64,000 nt of DNA from Gillisella terrae (GTDB lineage: Bacteria > Pseudomonadota > Alphaproteobacteria > Rhizobiales > Rhizobiaceae). The notes under the pieces were generated by a model. The model made no database searches. It saw only the letters and a list, made by a program, of their open reading frames with translations, and was not told where the DNA came from. The stretch lies in NCBI RefSeq assembly GCF_004801395.1, contig NZ_SSOA01000006.1, positions 154,965 to 218,964 on the forward strand. Direction: 5' to 3'. Position 1 is the first letter of the stretch; every line of letters begins with the position of its first letter. Of the stretch, positions 41,861-51,561 are shown piece after piece. Made by a program: the position numbers and the translations under genes.

Positions 41861-42514
41861 TCAGGCTCCTTTGCCCTTCGACGTCTCCAGCGCTGCCAAA
41901 AGAAAGGCCTGAAGCTGCTTGTCGAGCGTTGTCATTTTTTGGATGCGTGTTTGAAGGTAATGCTGGGCGGATTGCTCGATCTGGCGCAGCATTGTTGTTG
42001 CCGCTTTCAGATTGTCTGCCGAGCAGATAACGCCATGACTTGCCATAAGGTAGGCGTAGGTCTTGGGCTTTATTGCCTTGGCGAAGGCTTTGGCAAGCAT
42101 GCCCGTTCCCGATGGCCTGTAGGGGATCAAACCAACATTGTCGCCATTGGCATCAGTGCTGATACCCGGTCCCCAAGGCAGAATCTCATGCAAAAGAGCG
42201 ATGGCGCTGGCAACCGGCTGATGGGTGTGAATGCTGGCGCGCCGCGATGGATAGGCTTTGATCATGCAGGCATGGAGCGCCTTTTCCACCGTTGGCACCG
42301 TCTCACCGTCAACGCGTTTTAGCGTTGCAATCTCGATGATCGGCACATCTGCGGGGCCGATGGCATAATAATCGGTGGCAGATGGCGTGACGGCCATAAG
42401 GCTGGCGTCAAGCCGGACACCAATGTTTCCGCCCGTGCCGGCAAAGTAACCATGATCTGCCAGATAGCGACACGTATCGGCAATCTCCTGGCGAACGGTG
42501 GCAAATCTAACCAT
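41861..42514 (-). CDS. Class II aldolase/adducin family protein
   Basis: A 217-residue Zn-dependent aldolase of the L-fuculose-phosphate/L-ribulose-phosphate epimerase family. 'GTGGNIGVRL' binds phosphate; the Zn ligands are His96 and His98 ('IHTHQP') and His160 ('MASHGV'), with Glu77 ('VEKALH') as likely catalytic acid/base. It overlaps the FGGY kinase by eight bases. It would cleave a phosphorylated substrate made by that kinase into a two- or three-carbon phosphate and an aldehyde. Confidence 0.9.
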   Translation of the reverse strand: MVRFATVRQEIADTCRYLADHGYFAGTGGNIGVRLDASLMAVTPSATDYYAIGPADVPIIEIATLKRVDGETVPTVEKALHACMIKAYPSRRASIHTHQPVASAIALLHEILPWGPGISTDANGDNVGLIPYRPSGTGMLAKAFAKAIKPKTYAYLMASHGVICSADNLKAATTMLRQIEQSAQHYLQTRIQKMTTLDKQLQAFLLAALETSKGKGA

Positions 42515-44105
42515 GTTTGAAGCCCTTTGAGCTGTTTATTTTGTGATAGATTGGAGCAAGGCGGCGGTGGAGCTCATTGAAAATGCCAAAACGCTCCTCG
42601 TAAAATGCAACAGCAGGTGCCGATGGTTCATAAAACCGCTCGATCTTGACCTGACGCACGGATTCATCCAGCCGCATCAAACCCAGCCCATGGGCACCGA
42701 TAAAGGCGGCCCCTCTCGCATTTGCCTTCAAAGGATCATGGGGCTGGCGGATTGTGACGTTGAGGACATCGGCGTAAATGCGACACCAGATATTCGACAT
42801 GGCACCGCCGCCGATCATGGTAATCGCTTCGGGACGCTTGCGCATGAAACGCTGGATCGGCTTCATCATCCAGCGGGTGTTGAATGCCACACCCTCAAAA
42901 ACGGCGCGCACGATTGTTTCGCGATTATGGCCCATGCCGAGATTAAAAATGCCCGCACGAAGCAAGGGGTCGTCCACCGGGCAGCGCTCTCCAAACAACC
43001 ATGGCAGATAGAGTGCACCATCAGCACCAATCGGCTGGCGGGCGGCAATCTCGTCGAGAATGCGATAGGTATCGGCCGAAGGCTCGCCCCTGATCAGACC
43101 GTCATCGTGAAACACAATGCGATCCTTGAGGAAGGCGATATTGTTCGCCCCGCTCGTTTGCAGGGCCACCATCAGATATCGGGAGGGAACGGCGCAAGGC
43201 ACGGATGTGATCTGATCGAGCACATTGGTGCGCTTGAAAGGAACGTGTGCGGCAATCCACGAAGATGAACCGACATAGAGATGGCAATCGAAGTCATCGA
43301 GTGTGCCTGCACCAATGGCGGCTGCGGAATTATCGATCGCCCCGGCCACCACAGAGGTCTTTGCTGAGAGACCAAGCTGTTCGGCAACATCCGGGAGCAC
43401 GGTTCCGATCACATCGGTGCAACGCACAAGGTCAGGAAATTTTTCGCGCTCTATGCCACTGGTGGCAATCAGGCCGTCATCATAGCGAATATTGTCCGGG
43501 TCACGATTGTCTGTCACCCACGACGTCAGAATGGAATCCTGTGTGGCACAAAAGCGCCCGGTCAGGCGCAGGTTCATATAATCGAGAACATTGAGGAATT
43601 TGTAGGTTTTTGCGTAGATCTCGGGAAAGGCATCGCGGATGAGCAGCATATGGCTTGCCGGATCCTTGCCCGAAAGCGCAGGCGCACCGCCACACAAGCG
43701 AATCCATTTTTGCAGTTTCAAGGCATCGTAGCCCGCGATTTTCACCCGGCCGCCCATTGTGTTCTTGAGGTGTTGCGCGCCCCGCATATCCAGCCAGAGG
43801 ACAGCATTCATCAAGCTTTGACCGTTGCGATCAACGGCAACAGTGCTTTCTCCCTGGGTCGAGGCGCAGATAGCAACAATATCGGAGCGCGGAACGTCGC
43901 TGACACTCAAGACTTCGCGGGTCGCATCAATGAACGCATCCCACCAATCCTGCGGGCGTTGTTCTGCACCAACGCTGTCAACGACGATAAGCTCCACGGG
44001 GCGAAAGGCCCAGGCGACAACATCACCTGCCAAAGACACCAAGCCGACTTTGCAGCCGCTGGTGCCGAGATCGATGGAAAGAATATATTGATGTGTGCCT
44101 GTCAT
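42507..44105 (-). CDS. FGGY family carbohydrate kinase
   Basis: A 532-residue sugar/polyol kinase of the xylulokinase/glycerol kinase group. 'ILSIDLGTSGCKVGLVSLAG' is the N-terminal phosphate loop, 'DMRGAQHLKNT' follows, 'VVAGAIDNSAAAIGAGT' carries the catalytic Asp region, and 'ITMIGGGAMSNIWCRIYADV' is the C-terminal FGGY signature. It heads the minus-strand catabolic operon, 106 bp downstream of the AraC regulator. The substrate cannot be told; a polyol or keto-sugar-like side chain is expected. Confidence 0.92.
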   Translation of the reverse strand: MTGTHQYILSIDLGTSGCKVGLVSLAGDVVAWAFRPVELIVVDSVGAEQRPQDWWDAFIDATREVLSVSDVPRSDIVAICASTQGESTVAVDRNGQSLMNAVLWLDMRGAQHLKNTMGGRVKIAGYDALKLQKWIRLCGGAPALSGKDPASHMLLIRDAFPEIYAKTYKFLNVLDYMNLRLTGRFCATQDSILTSWVTDNRDPDNIRYDDGLIATSGIEREKFPDLVRCTDVIGTVLPDVAEQLGLSAKTSVVAGAIDNSAAAIGAGTLDDFDCHLYVGSSSWIAAHVPFKRTNVLDQITSVPCAVPSRYLMVALQTSGANNIAFLKDRIVFHDDGLIRGEPSADTYRILDEIAARQPIGADGALYLPWLFGERCPVDDPLLRAGIFNLGMGHNRETIVRAVFEGVAFNTRWMMKPIQRFMRKRPEAITMIGGGAMSNIWCRIYADVLNVTIRQPHDPLKANARGAAFIGAHGLGLMRLDESVRQVKIERFYEPSAPAVAFYEERFGIFNELHRRLAPIYHKINSSKGFKHG

Positions 44106-44211
44106 GGCCCCTCAGCCGGATCATGCCGGCTCGGGCCGGTCGGTTTTCTTACTGAGAGGATAGTCCCGCCAAGGCGGCGAAATGAAGCGGTCCAGCCGCC
44201 CTAATCAGGGT

Positions 44212-45252
44212 CTATTCCGGCCAAATCCGAGATAGGTCGGTTCGAAGCGCACCCGGCGTTGTGCCGGTCCAGCGGCGAAAAGCACGGCGAAAATTATGCG
44301 AGTCGGTAAAGCCAACGGCAAAGGCGACCTGCTCGATAGACATCTGAGGATTGCCCAGAAGTTCCAGAGCTTTGTTCTTGCGCAGATCGTCCAGCAAGTC
44401 CTGAAAGGACACGGAAGCCTCAGCAAGTCTGCGCCTCAATGTTCTCTCGCTCATGCCCAATGTCTTGGCGACGCCTGAAATGCTGATCCGCTTTTCAAGC
44501 TTCTGGCGCAGCACGCGCTCAACGGCTTCTGTGGTTTCCACAGCCTCCCTTGCCCGTTCATGATGATAGGCGATACATTCGAGCAATTGCCGATTGGTGT
44601 AGGGATCAGAGGTCGCCAAGGGCTGTTTGTACAAGCTTGGTTCACACAGAAAAAGATTCTCAATGGTTCCAAACCGAATCTCGCAACCGAAAATCCTTTT
44701 ATACGCCGCCGAATGTGCAGGCTCTGGATAGGCGAGTTCAACCCGCAGCGGCTTGAAGCCATCGCCCAACAGGCCAATACCGATTGTCATGAAATTGGCG
44801 AAGGCTTCTTCAACAAGAAAGCTGTAGATTCCAGGCTCCGGGAAACGGCTGGCCGCGGTAATAGCAACCCCCTCTTTGGTCAAGCGGGTGTCAAACTCCA
44901 GCATGCTTCCCGTGTTCTTTTGAAATTGCATGCCGAGTTTGACGGCCTCTTCAACGGTGGCCGATGTCAACATCGCAAAGCCAACGAGCCCAACGGAGTG
45001 TATGTTTTGTCGAAAGCCTGTCTCCAGTCCCAATGCATGGCCGTCTGCCATCTGTAGCGCGCGAACAATGATTTCACGGCCCTGGCGAAATGAAACCCGA
45101 CAGTCTGGATCCTCTATATCCGTCAGGGTAAGCCCGACGCCCACCAGCAACCGGCTGACATCGATGTTGCAGTCTTTCAGCGTTGCCACGAGGCTTCTCA
45201 GCATGAAGACAGGGATATTGGCCGTCGTTAAACGTGAATCGATAGGTTTCAT
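44212..45252 (-). CDS. AraC family regulator with Arabinose_bd-type N-terminal domain
   Basis: A 346-residue regulator. The N-terminal half ('LVGVGLTLTDIEDPDCRVSF', 'HSVGLVGFAMLTSATVEEAV') is the PF12625-type ligand domain found in OruR/VirS-like proteins, many of which respond to hydrophobic molecules. The C-terminal double helix-turn-helix is at about 250-335 ('ISISGVAKTLGMSERTLRRR', 'SIEQVAFAVGFTDSHNFRRA'). The ATG at 45252 has GGAGGAG about 12 bases upstream, a long spacing. It is divergent from the MFS/aldehyde dehydrogenase pair and just upstream of the kinase operon, so it probably activates both. Confidence 0.9.
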   Translation of the reverse strand: MKPIDSRLTTANIPVFMLRSLVATLKDCNIDVSRLLVGVGLTLTDIEDPDCRVSFRQGREIIVRALQMADGHALGLETGFRQNIHSVGLVGFAMLTSATVEEAVKLGMQFQKNTGSMLEFDTRLTKEGVAITAASRFPEPGIYSFLVEEAFANFMTIGIGLLGDGFKPLRVELAYPEPAHSAAYKRIFGCEIRFGTIENLFLCEPSLYKQPLATSDPYTNRQLLECIAYHHERAREAVETTEAVERVLRQKLEKRISISGVAKTLGMSERTLRRRLAEASVSFQDLLDDLRKNKALELLGNPQMSIEQVAFAVGFTDSHNFRRAFRRWTGTTPGALRTDLSRIWPE

Positions 45253-45483
45253 GTGCCGTTTGATCTCCTCCCCGACACTTATATTGCTTTTATGACACCT
45301 CTTTTCCAACTGTCCGGTCAATAAACTTTGCGTTGTTCTTACCATTATTGGCCGAAAATGACCCGAAACAGGCCCCCGAAATCATTTGTAGGATCGGGGG
45401 CTTGTCATATGGTCGTCATTCGAAAAGCTGGAGAAAGGCTGGAACGGTCGCACAGCGTGGTAATCTCCCGGGGAGAGACTGCA

Positions 45484-46629
45484 ATGATCTTATGGATTGT
45501 CAGTTTGAGTGCCGCCTATGCCATCGCGTTGAATGGCACGATGGTTATGCCGGTGGTCGTTTTAGCGATGAGCAAACTTGCCGGATACAATGAAGGGCTT
45601 GCGACCATTGTTGCCAGTGCGGAACTGGCGGGGGTTGCGATTTATGGTCTGTTCCTGCCGAAACTGGCGCAGCGGTCATGGAAAGCCGTGGCAATCTGCG
45701 GTGTGCTGGCTGTTCTTGCCGGGGAAGCGTCAAGCTTTTGGCAGCAATCACCGTCGCTGCTTGCCTTGGCCCGTTTTATCACGGGGCTGGGTGAAGGCGC
45801 GATCTTTTCCATCGTTGCGATGAACCTCGCGTCGCTGGCCAATGCCGAGCGGTTGTGGGGGGCGCTTGCGCTCATTGGCGGCACGGCAATGGGTATTTTG
45901 CTGTTCGTTGTATCGCTGATGCCGCATCAACAGGCGCAAGCGCCGGTGTTTCTCGCCATTACCGCTTTTGTAGCCCTCATGGCACCTTTCATGCTGTTTA
46001 TGGCCAGACGGCCGCGCGACTTGCAAAAAGCAACGGTGCATTCCAGGCTCGATCGCAAAAAGATGACACTGGCGATGATCATCGTGTTCATGGTCTATGC
46101 TGTTCAGGCCGGACAATGGGCCATCTGTGGCTATGTCGGCGAGCGTATTGGCCTCGACAATTCCGAGGTTGGGTTTTATCTCGCCATTTCATCGCTTGCC
46201 GGTTTTCTGGGGGCCGTGGTTCCAGCGATGACCCATGATAAGGCCAAGCGTCTGCCTGTGGTTTTGCTTGGCTTCGTGATCATGGCTATATCAATCTACT
46301 ATCTTTTCCATGTCTTCACGGCTTCCGTGTTTTTGGCCACACAGGTTCTGGTCAACATCGGCTTTTTCATTGTCACCCCGTTTGTGACCGGTGTGCTGAC
46401 AGAAAATGACCCGGACGGCTCTCTCATGTCACGCATTCTGGTCATCGCCATCATCGGCGCAACCATTGGCACAGCCATTGCGGGGCCTATTTTCTCCATG
46501 GCAGGTGCCTCGGTCTTTGCCTGGTCATGTATCCTGCCTTTGGTGCTTGCCGTTGTGTGTGCAATATTGGTGTTTGGACACCTTCACCGCAGCCTTCCGG
46601 CAACAGTGAGAACAGGCCTATCGGAGTGA
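45484..46629 (+). CDS. MFS transporter
   Basis: A 381-residue major facilitator with about 12 hydrophobic helices; 'LALARFITGLGEGAIFSIVA' and 'FMARRPRDL' mark the conserved A motif region and central loop. The ATG at 45484 has GGGGAGAG upstream; the frame is open back to 45328 but would overlap the AraC gene start. It overlaps the aldehyde dehydrogenase start by GTGA. It presumably imports or exports the substrate of the locus across the inner membrane. Confidence 0.87.
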   Translation: MILWIVSLSAAYAIALNGTMVMPVVVLAMSKLAGYNEGLATIVASAELAGVAIYGLFLPKLAQRSWKAVAICGVLAVLAGEASSFWQQSPSLLALARFITGLGEGAIFSIVAMNLASLANAERLWGALALIGGTAMGILLFVVSLMPHQQAQAPVFLAITAFVALMAPFMLFMARRPRDLQKATVHSRLDRKKMTLAMIIVFMVYAVQAGQWAICGYVGERIGLDNSEVGFYLAISSLAGFLGAVVPAMTHDKAKRLPVVLLGFVIMAISIYYLFHVFTASVFLATQVLVNIGFFIVTPFVTGVLTENDPDGSLMSRILVIAIIGATIGTAIAGPIFSMAGASVFAWSCILPLVLAVVCAILVFGHLHRSLPATVRTGLSE

Positions 46630-48038
46630 GCAGGTTGAGCGAAAATAACTTTCTTGAGATGTCACTGGCGAGGCTGCGCAAGGCGTTCGAGGCAGACATC
46701 AATCCGTCGCTTGCCACGCGCCGCGATCGTCTGAGCCGGATTGGCCAACTGCTCAAGGAAAACCAGGACGCTCTGTGCGTTGCCGTCTCCAACGACTTTG
46801 GCCACCGCTCCCAGCATGAAACGATAATGCTGGAGATTGTGCCGCTGATGGGCGCGCTGAGACATACGCGCAGCCATCTCAAGCGTTGGATGAAAGCGGA
46901 GCGTCGCGCGCGCTCCATCGAGTTTTTGCAGCTTTCAAATTATGTTCAATATCAGCCGCTTGGCGTCGTCGGCATTATGGCCCCCTGGAACTATCCGCTC
47001 TTTCTGACACTTGGACCATTGATCGATGTGCTGGCCGCAGGAAACCGCGCCATGATCAAGCCTTCGGAGCTGGCACCACAAACCTCGGCCCTGATATCAT
47101 CCTTGATTGGCAAATATTTCTCCGCCGACGAGGTGCTTGTGGTGGAGGGCGATAACGAGGTGGCAGCGGCTTTCTCAGCGCTTGCTTTCGATCATCTCGT
47201 TTTTACGGGTTCGACGGCGGTGGGCAAAAAGGTCATGGCGGCGGCGGCCGCCAATCTTACACCCCTGACACTTGAACTTGGTGGCAAATCGCCAGCGCTG
47301 ATCGCGCCGGATTATGACAATAAGCGTGCTGCGCGCGACATCGTCTTTGGTAAACTGATGAATGCAGGCCAGACCTGCATTGCGCCGGACTATGTGCTGG
47401 TCGAGAAAAGCCGTCTTGATGGTCTTGTCGATGCGCTGGTTTCAGAAGTGCAACAGCGTTATCCAAAATCCAGCGCCGCTGAAAACTATTCCAGCATTCT
47501 TGGAGAGCGCAGTTACGCACGATTGATGGATGGACTTGATGAATGCCAGAGCCGGGGTGTGAAACTGGTGACCGCCGACATTGCCGTTGCGCAACAGGGG
47601 CAAAGTATCAGGCCGACTTTTGTGCTGAATCCTCCTGCCGATTGTCGCTTGATGGAGGAGGAAATCTTCGGGCCCATCCTGCCGATCATTGCCTATGAGA
47701 CAATTGATGAGGCAATCGCTTTCATCCGTGCCCGTCCGCGTCCTCTGGCGCTTTATCTTTTCACAAGTCACCGTGCGTTGGAGCGCAGCGTATTGGAAAA
47801 AACGATTTCCGGTAATGTGACGGTCAACGGCACACTTCTTCACGTTGCGCAAAATGATCTGCCTTTTGGCGGCGTTGGACCAAGCGGCCTCGGTGCCTAT
47901 CACGGTCAAGATGGCTTTCGGCGGTTTTCCCACGCGCGCGGCATCAGCAAAGTGCGTATATTCAACCCGGCCCGTCTCGCTATGCCGCCCTATGGGGTCA
48001 TGACACGGCTGCTGGCAAAGTTGATGGGGCGGGGCTGA
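46626..48038 (+). CDS. Coniferyl-aldehyde-type NAD(P) aldehyde dehydrogenase
   Basis: A 470-residue class 3-like aldehyde dehydrogenase. 'PLGVVGIMAPWNYPLFLTLG' (substrate/cofactor entrance), 'VFTGSTAVGKKVMAAAAANL' (coenzyme loop), the Glu in 'TLELGGKSPALIAPD', and the Cys nucleophile in 'LMNAGQTCIAPDYVLV' are all present. The length and 'DLPFGGVGPSGLGAYHGQDG' tail resemble CalB coniferyl aldehyde dehydrogenases. Start is uncertain: the GTG at 46626 overlaps the MFS stop, a TTG at 46635 has GGAG at a better distance, and an ATG is at 46659. It would oxidise the aldehyde released by the aldolase. Confidence 0.88.
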   Translation: MSRLSENNFLEMSLARLRKAFEADINPSLATRRDRLSRIGQLLKENQDALCVAVSNDFGHRSQHETIMLEIVPLMGALRHTRSHLKRWMKAERRARSIEFLQLSNYVQYQPLGVVGIMAPWNYPLFLTLGPLIDVLAAGNRAMIKPSELAPQTSALISSLIGKYFSADEVLVVEGDNEVAAAFSALAFDHLVFTGSTAVGKKVMAAAAANLTPLTLELGGKSPALIAPDYDNKRAARDIVFGKLMNAGQTCIAPDYVLVEKSRLDGLVDALVSEVQQRYPKSSAAENYSSILGERSYARLMDGLDECQSRGVKLVTADIAVAQQGQSIRPTFVLNPPADCRLMEEEIFGPILPIIAYETIDEAIAFIRARPRPLALYLFTSHRALERSVLEKTISGNVTVNGTLLHVAQNDLPFGGVGPSGLGAYHGQDGFRRFSHARGISKVRIFNPARLAMPPYGVMTRLLAKLMGRG

Positions 48039-48040
48039 AG

Positions 48041-48083
48041 CATGATTCCTGAAATCGGAATCGATTTAAGGAATTATGCCGTA
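48041..48083. repeat. RIME-like module B fragment
   Basis: CATGATTCCTGAAATCGGAA then TCGATTTAAGGAATTATGCC; the left end is truncated. It lies between convergent genes. At 48127-48138 TGAACCTGACAG repeats the terminal motif of the MITE-like element (complement CTGTCAGGTTCA). Confidence 0.6.
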
Positions 48084-48149
48084 GTGGGATAGGCAGTTCG
48101 CAAAAACGTTTAAAACAGAGCTTTGGTGAACCTGACAGAGTCCAGGCGG

Positions 48150-48851
48150 TTAGGCCATCTCTTTGTCGTCGCCCATAAAGCGGTAGCCAACCCCGGCTTC
48201 TGTGCAAATAATACTCGGCTGCGTTGGATCTCGCTCTATCTTCTGGCGGAGCTGACCAATAAACACCCGCAAATAATGAAGATCATCGCCGTGCGCCGGA
48301 CCCCATACGGAGGTGAGCAATGTTTTGTGGGTCACCACCCGGCCTGAGTAGCGCGCCAACAGAACCAAGAGGTCATATTCCTTCGGTGTCAGCTTGATAG
48401 GCTTTGTATCCCGCGTCACCAGTCGGCGCACGGTATCAATGGTCAGACCATCAACGTTCAAAACGGTCGCAATAGCGCTTTCGCGATTTTTTCGGCGAAG
48501 GGCGGTGCGAATACGGGCTGTCAACTCGCCAATGCCAAAGGGCTTTTCGATGTAATCATCCGCGCCAAGGTCGAGGGCCGCGATTTTTTCGCTTTCCCTG
48601 TCGCGGGCCGAGAGAATGATGATCGGAATTTCCGACCAGCCGCGCACGCTGGCAATCACCTCTTTGCCGTCCATATCGGGCAGGCCCAGATCAAGGATCA
48701 TCACATCAGGTGCAGCGGTGGCGGCCGCTTTCAAGGCTTCTGCGCCGGTGGCAGCCTCAATCACATGGTAGCCGGCAGCCGTCAGCGCCGGGCGCAAAAA
48801 GCGCTGGATCTGCGGCTCGTCATCAACCACCAAAACCCGATCAAGGCTCAT
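48150..48851 (-). CDS. kdpE: KdpE response regulator
   Basis: A 233-residue OmpR-type regulator of potassium transport. Receiver: Asp10/Asp11, phospho-acceptor Asp54 ('VMILDLGLPDMDG') and Lys103 ('YIEKPF'). Winged helix: 'LTPKEYDLLVLLARYSGRVV', 'HYLRVFIGQLRQKIE' and 'TEAGVGYRF', typical of KdpE. The start overlaps the kdpD stop by four bases. With KdpD it switches on the kdpFABC genes at low external K+ or osmotic stress. Confidence 0.95.
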   Translation of the reverse strand: MSLDRVLVVDDEPQIQRFLRPALTAAGYHVIEAATGAEALKAAATAAPDVMILDLGLPDMDGKEVIASVRGWSEIPIIILSARDRESEKIAALDLGADDYIEKPFGIGELTARIRTALRRKNRESAIATVLNVDGLTIDTVRRLVTRDTKPIKLTPKEYDLLVLLARYSGRVVTHKTLLTSVWGPAHGDDLHYLRVFIGQLRQKIERDPTQPSIICTEAGVGYRFMGDDKEMA

Positions 48852-51553
48852 GGTGCGTCCTCTCGACAGGGCATGTCCTTGCCCTGTATCTCTTTGATCG
48901 GAAACCGCATCACAATTCTCGTGCCTCTCTTTTTCAAAGCGGGGCTTTCCGCTTTGATTGTGCCGCCCATGGCAGTGACAAAACCCCGTGCAATCGAAAG
49001 GCCAAGCCCTGTTCCCGGTGCGCGGCCATCCGCCTTGCCACGGCGGTAGAATTTCTCAAAAACCTGCTCAAGCTCTTCCACAGGAATACCTTTACCAAGG
49101 TCTGTGACAGAAATCAGCACCTCATTGCCATCGCGCCTTGCATAGACGTTGATCGGCTCGGTTCCGCCGTATTTGACCGCATTGTCGAGAAGATTGAACA
49201 ACACCTGCCCCAAAAGAACACTGTCCGTCTCGATCAATGGCAGGTCGGGCGCAATGCCCGTCTCAATCACCCGTCCCGGAAAATATTTGCGCGCCCGATC
49301 AGTGGAGGCCCGAACAACATCAGCCACATCCACCCAATCGCATTTCAGGCGCAACATGCCCGCTTCAATGCGGCTCATATCGAGGAGATTGGCGACAAAA
49401 CGTGAAAGACGTTCACTTTCTTGCTCGATCGATTGCAAAAGGTCGTCGCGGCTTTCCGCATCCATCTTGTCACCAAAAGTGCGCAGACTGCTGACCGCCC
49501 CGGTGATGGTGGCAAGCGGTGTGCGCAAATCATGGGAGATGGAAGACAGCAGAGCATCACGGTAGCGCTCGCCTTCCAGTCTTGCGGCCTGCTCAATGCT
49601 GGTTTTGGACAGGCGTGCCCGGTCAATGGCAATGGCGGTCTGATCCAGAATGGCCGAAAATGCCTTTTCTCCCGCCGCATCCAGCGCAGTGTCGCCTTGC
49701 TCTATGCCGCACACCCCAACGGCACCGTGGGGTGTCATCAAGGGCCGGAAGTGAAAGCGGCTGTTGGGAAGGGTGCCGGTGCCCTTGCCCGCCGGTTCCT
49801 GCTTTTCATAGGCCCAGCGTGCGGCGGTGATGTCGGTCACGCCCGGCTCGGTATCGGGTGGCCATGCCGCTTGCGTTTTGAGATCACCGTCTTGCGGCAA
49901 AAGCAAAATGGCGTTGCCTTTGACACTGGCCTGCAATTGGGTCACGGCAGCCCAGAGCACCTCGTCTGATTTGACGGTGCCGGAAAGTTTTCGGGAAAAA
50001 TCATAGAGCGCCTGCATGGCGATGGTGCGCACACGGGCTGTGGCCGCCTGTTCGCGAATGCGCGCGGCCAAGCTGCCCGCCAGGACCGCGGCCCCAAGAT
50101 AGGCAAAAAGGGCAAACACTTCATAGGGTTCGGCAACCGTGAACGTATAGCGCGGCACAATGAAAAAGAAATTATAGGCCAATGTGGACAGGCCCGCCGC
50201 AACCAGCGCCGACAACAGGCCGCCGTAGCTTGCCGCCGATAACACGGCCAGCAAAAAGATAATCGATAGATTGGGCAGGTGCACAAAGCTGTCGATGGCA
50301 ACCCCAAGAGCGGTGGCACCACCAACAAAGCCCGCCGCCACCAGCAATGAGCGCGGCGCATTGGACAACTCGATTGGCTTGAATATGAATGCCCGCTTTT
50401 TCTCACCCTGATCGGGCGGCACCAGATGAATGGCAACGCCCGGCGAGCGCTTTGCCAGCGCATCGGGCAGCGTGCGGCGTCGGAGGGAATACCAGGGGCG
50501 CTTTTGCGATGTGCCGATGACAATCTGGGTGGCGTGCTCGCGCCGCACGAGCTTTATCAGCTCTTCGGTAAAATCGCTGCCCGCAATGCGGCGCAGATCG
50601 GCACCCAATTGTTGTGCCAGTTGCAATGTGCGTTCCAGCCGTTGCTGGTCTTCGCCCTGCCCGGCATCGCGATCGACCATTTCGACATGCACAACGATCC
50701 ATGACGCATTCAGGCCAGAGGCAAGGCGGCTTGCCGTGCGCACCACCTTTTCAGACAAAGGGTCTGGGCCGACGCAGACAATCAAACGCTCACCGCTGGC
50801 CCATGGGCCTTCGATTGCATTCTGGCGCAGATAATCGATCATCTGGTCATCAACGCGGTCGGCGGTGCGGCGCAGGGCCAGTTCGCGCAGGGCCGTTAAA
50901 TTACCGATGCGAAAAAAGCGATCCACGGCGCGGGTGGCGCTCTCCGGCAGGTAGACTTTGCCACCCCGCAGGCGCTCCACCAGTTCTGCCGGGGGCAGGT
51001 CCACCAGCAGCACCTCATCAGCCTTGTTCAACACCGTATCGGGCACCCGCTCACGGATGGTGACACCGGTGATCTGGGTGACAAGATCCGAAAGGCTTTC
51101 GAGATGCTGGATATTGATCGCCGTCCAGACATCAATGCCCGCTTCGATCAGCTCTTCAATGTCCTGATAGCGCTTGGGATGGCGGGCATCCTCGGGATTG
51201 CTGTGAGCCAGCTCATCAACAATCAGAATGCGGGGCTTGCGGATCAGCGCTGCATCCAGATCAAACTCTTCCAGCACACGGCCACGATAATTGACCTGTT
51301 GCCGTGGCAAAATGGTGAGACCCTTGAGAAGATCAGCGGTCTCCGAGCGGCCATGGGTTTCCACCAGACCCACGACAATATCGACACCATCATCATGCAA
51401 GCGCCGGGCGCGCGACAGCATGGCATAGGTTTTACCCACACCCGGCGCAGCGCCTAAAAAAACAGTGAGTTTACCCCGGCGGTCTTTCTCCGCCAGGGTC
51501 AGCAAAGCATCCGGGTCGGGACGCTTGTCCGGGTCTTGACTGCTTGCAGCCAT
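48848..51553 (-). CDS. kdpD: KdpD sensor kinase
   Basis: A 901-residue sensor kinase of normal KdpD length. The N-terminal KdpD domain has a P-loop GAAPGVGKT (34-42) and 'IDVWTAINIQHLESLSDLVT'; a USP-like domain follows ('ERLIVCVGPDPLSEKVVRTA'). Four transmembrane helices lie near residues 400-500. Then come a GAF-like segment, the H-box 'SSISHDLRTPLATITGAVSS' and the ATPase domain ('NLLDNAVKYGG', 'DLGKGIP', 'GTGLGLSIA'). It ends the structural kdp genes with kdpE as partner. Confidence 0.95.
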   Translation of the reverse strand: MAASSQDPDKRPDPDALLTLAEKDRRGKLTVFLGAAPGVGKTYAMLSRARRLHDDGVDIVVGLVETHGRSETADLLKGLTILPRQQVNYRGRVLEEFDLDAALIRKPRILIVDELAHSNPEDARHPKRYQDIEELIEAGIDVWTAINIQHLESLSDLVTQITGVTIRERVPDTVLNKADEVLLVDLPPAELVERLRGGKVYLPESATRAVDRFFRIGNLTALRELALRRTADRVDDQMIDYLRQNAIEGPWASGERLIVCVGPDPLSEKVVRTASRLASGLNASWIVVHVEMVDRDAGQGEDQQRLERTLQLAQQLGADLRRIAGSDFTEELIKLVRREHATQIVIGTSQKRPWYSLRRRTLPDALAKRSPGVAIHLVPPDQGEKKRAFIFKPIELSNAPRSLLVAAGFVGGATALGVAIDSFVHLPNLSIIFLLAVLSAASYGGLLSALVAAGLSTLAYNFFFIVPRYTFTVAEPYEVFALFAYLGAAVLAGSLAARIREQAATARVRTIAMQALYDFSRKLSGTVKSDEVLWAAVTQLQASVKGNAILLLPQDGDLKTQAAWPPDTEPGVTDITAARWAYEKQEPAGKGTGTLPNSRFHFRPLMTPHGAVGVCGIEQGDTALDAAGEKAFSAILDQTAIAIDRARLSKTSIEQAARLEGERYRDALLSSISHDLRTPLATITGAVSSLRTFGDKMDAESRDDLLQSIEQESERLSRFVANLLDMSRIEAGMLRLKCDWVDVADVVRASTDRARKYFPGRVIETGIAPDLPLIETDSVLLGQVLFNLLDNAVKYGGTEPINVYARRDGNEVLISVTDLGKGIPVEELEQVFEKFYRRGKADGRAPGTGLGLSIARGFVTAMGGTIKAESPALKKRGTRIVMRFPIKEIQGKDMPCREDAP

Positions 51554-51561
51554 GCGCTTGA

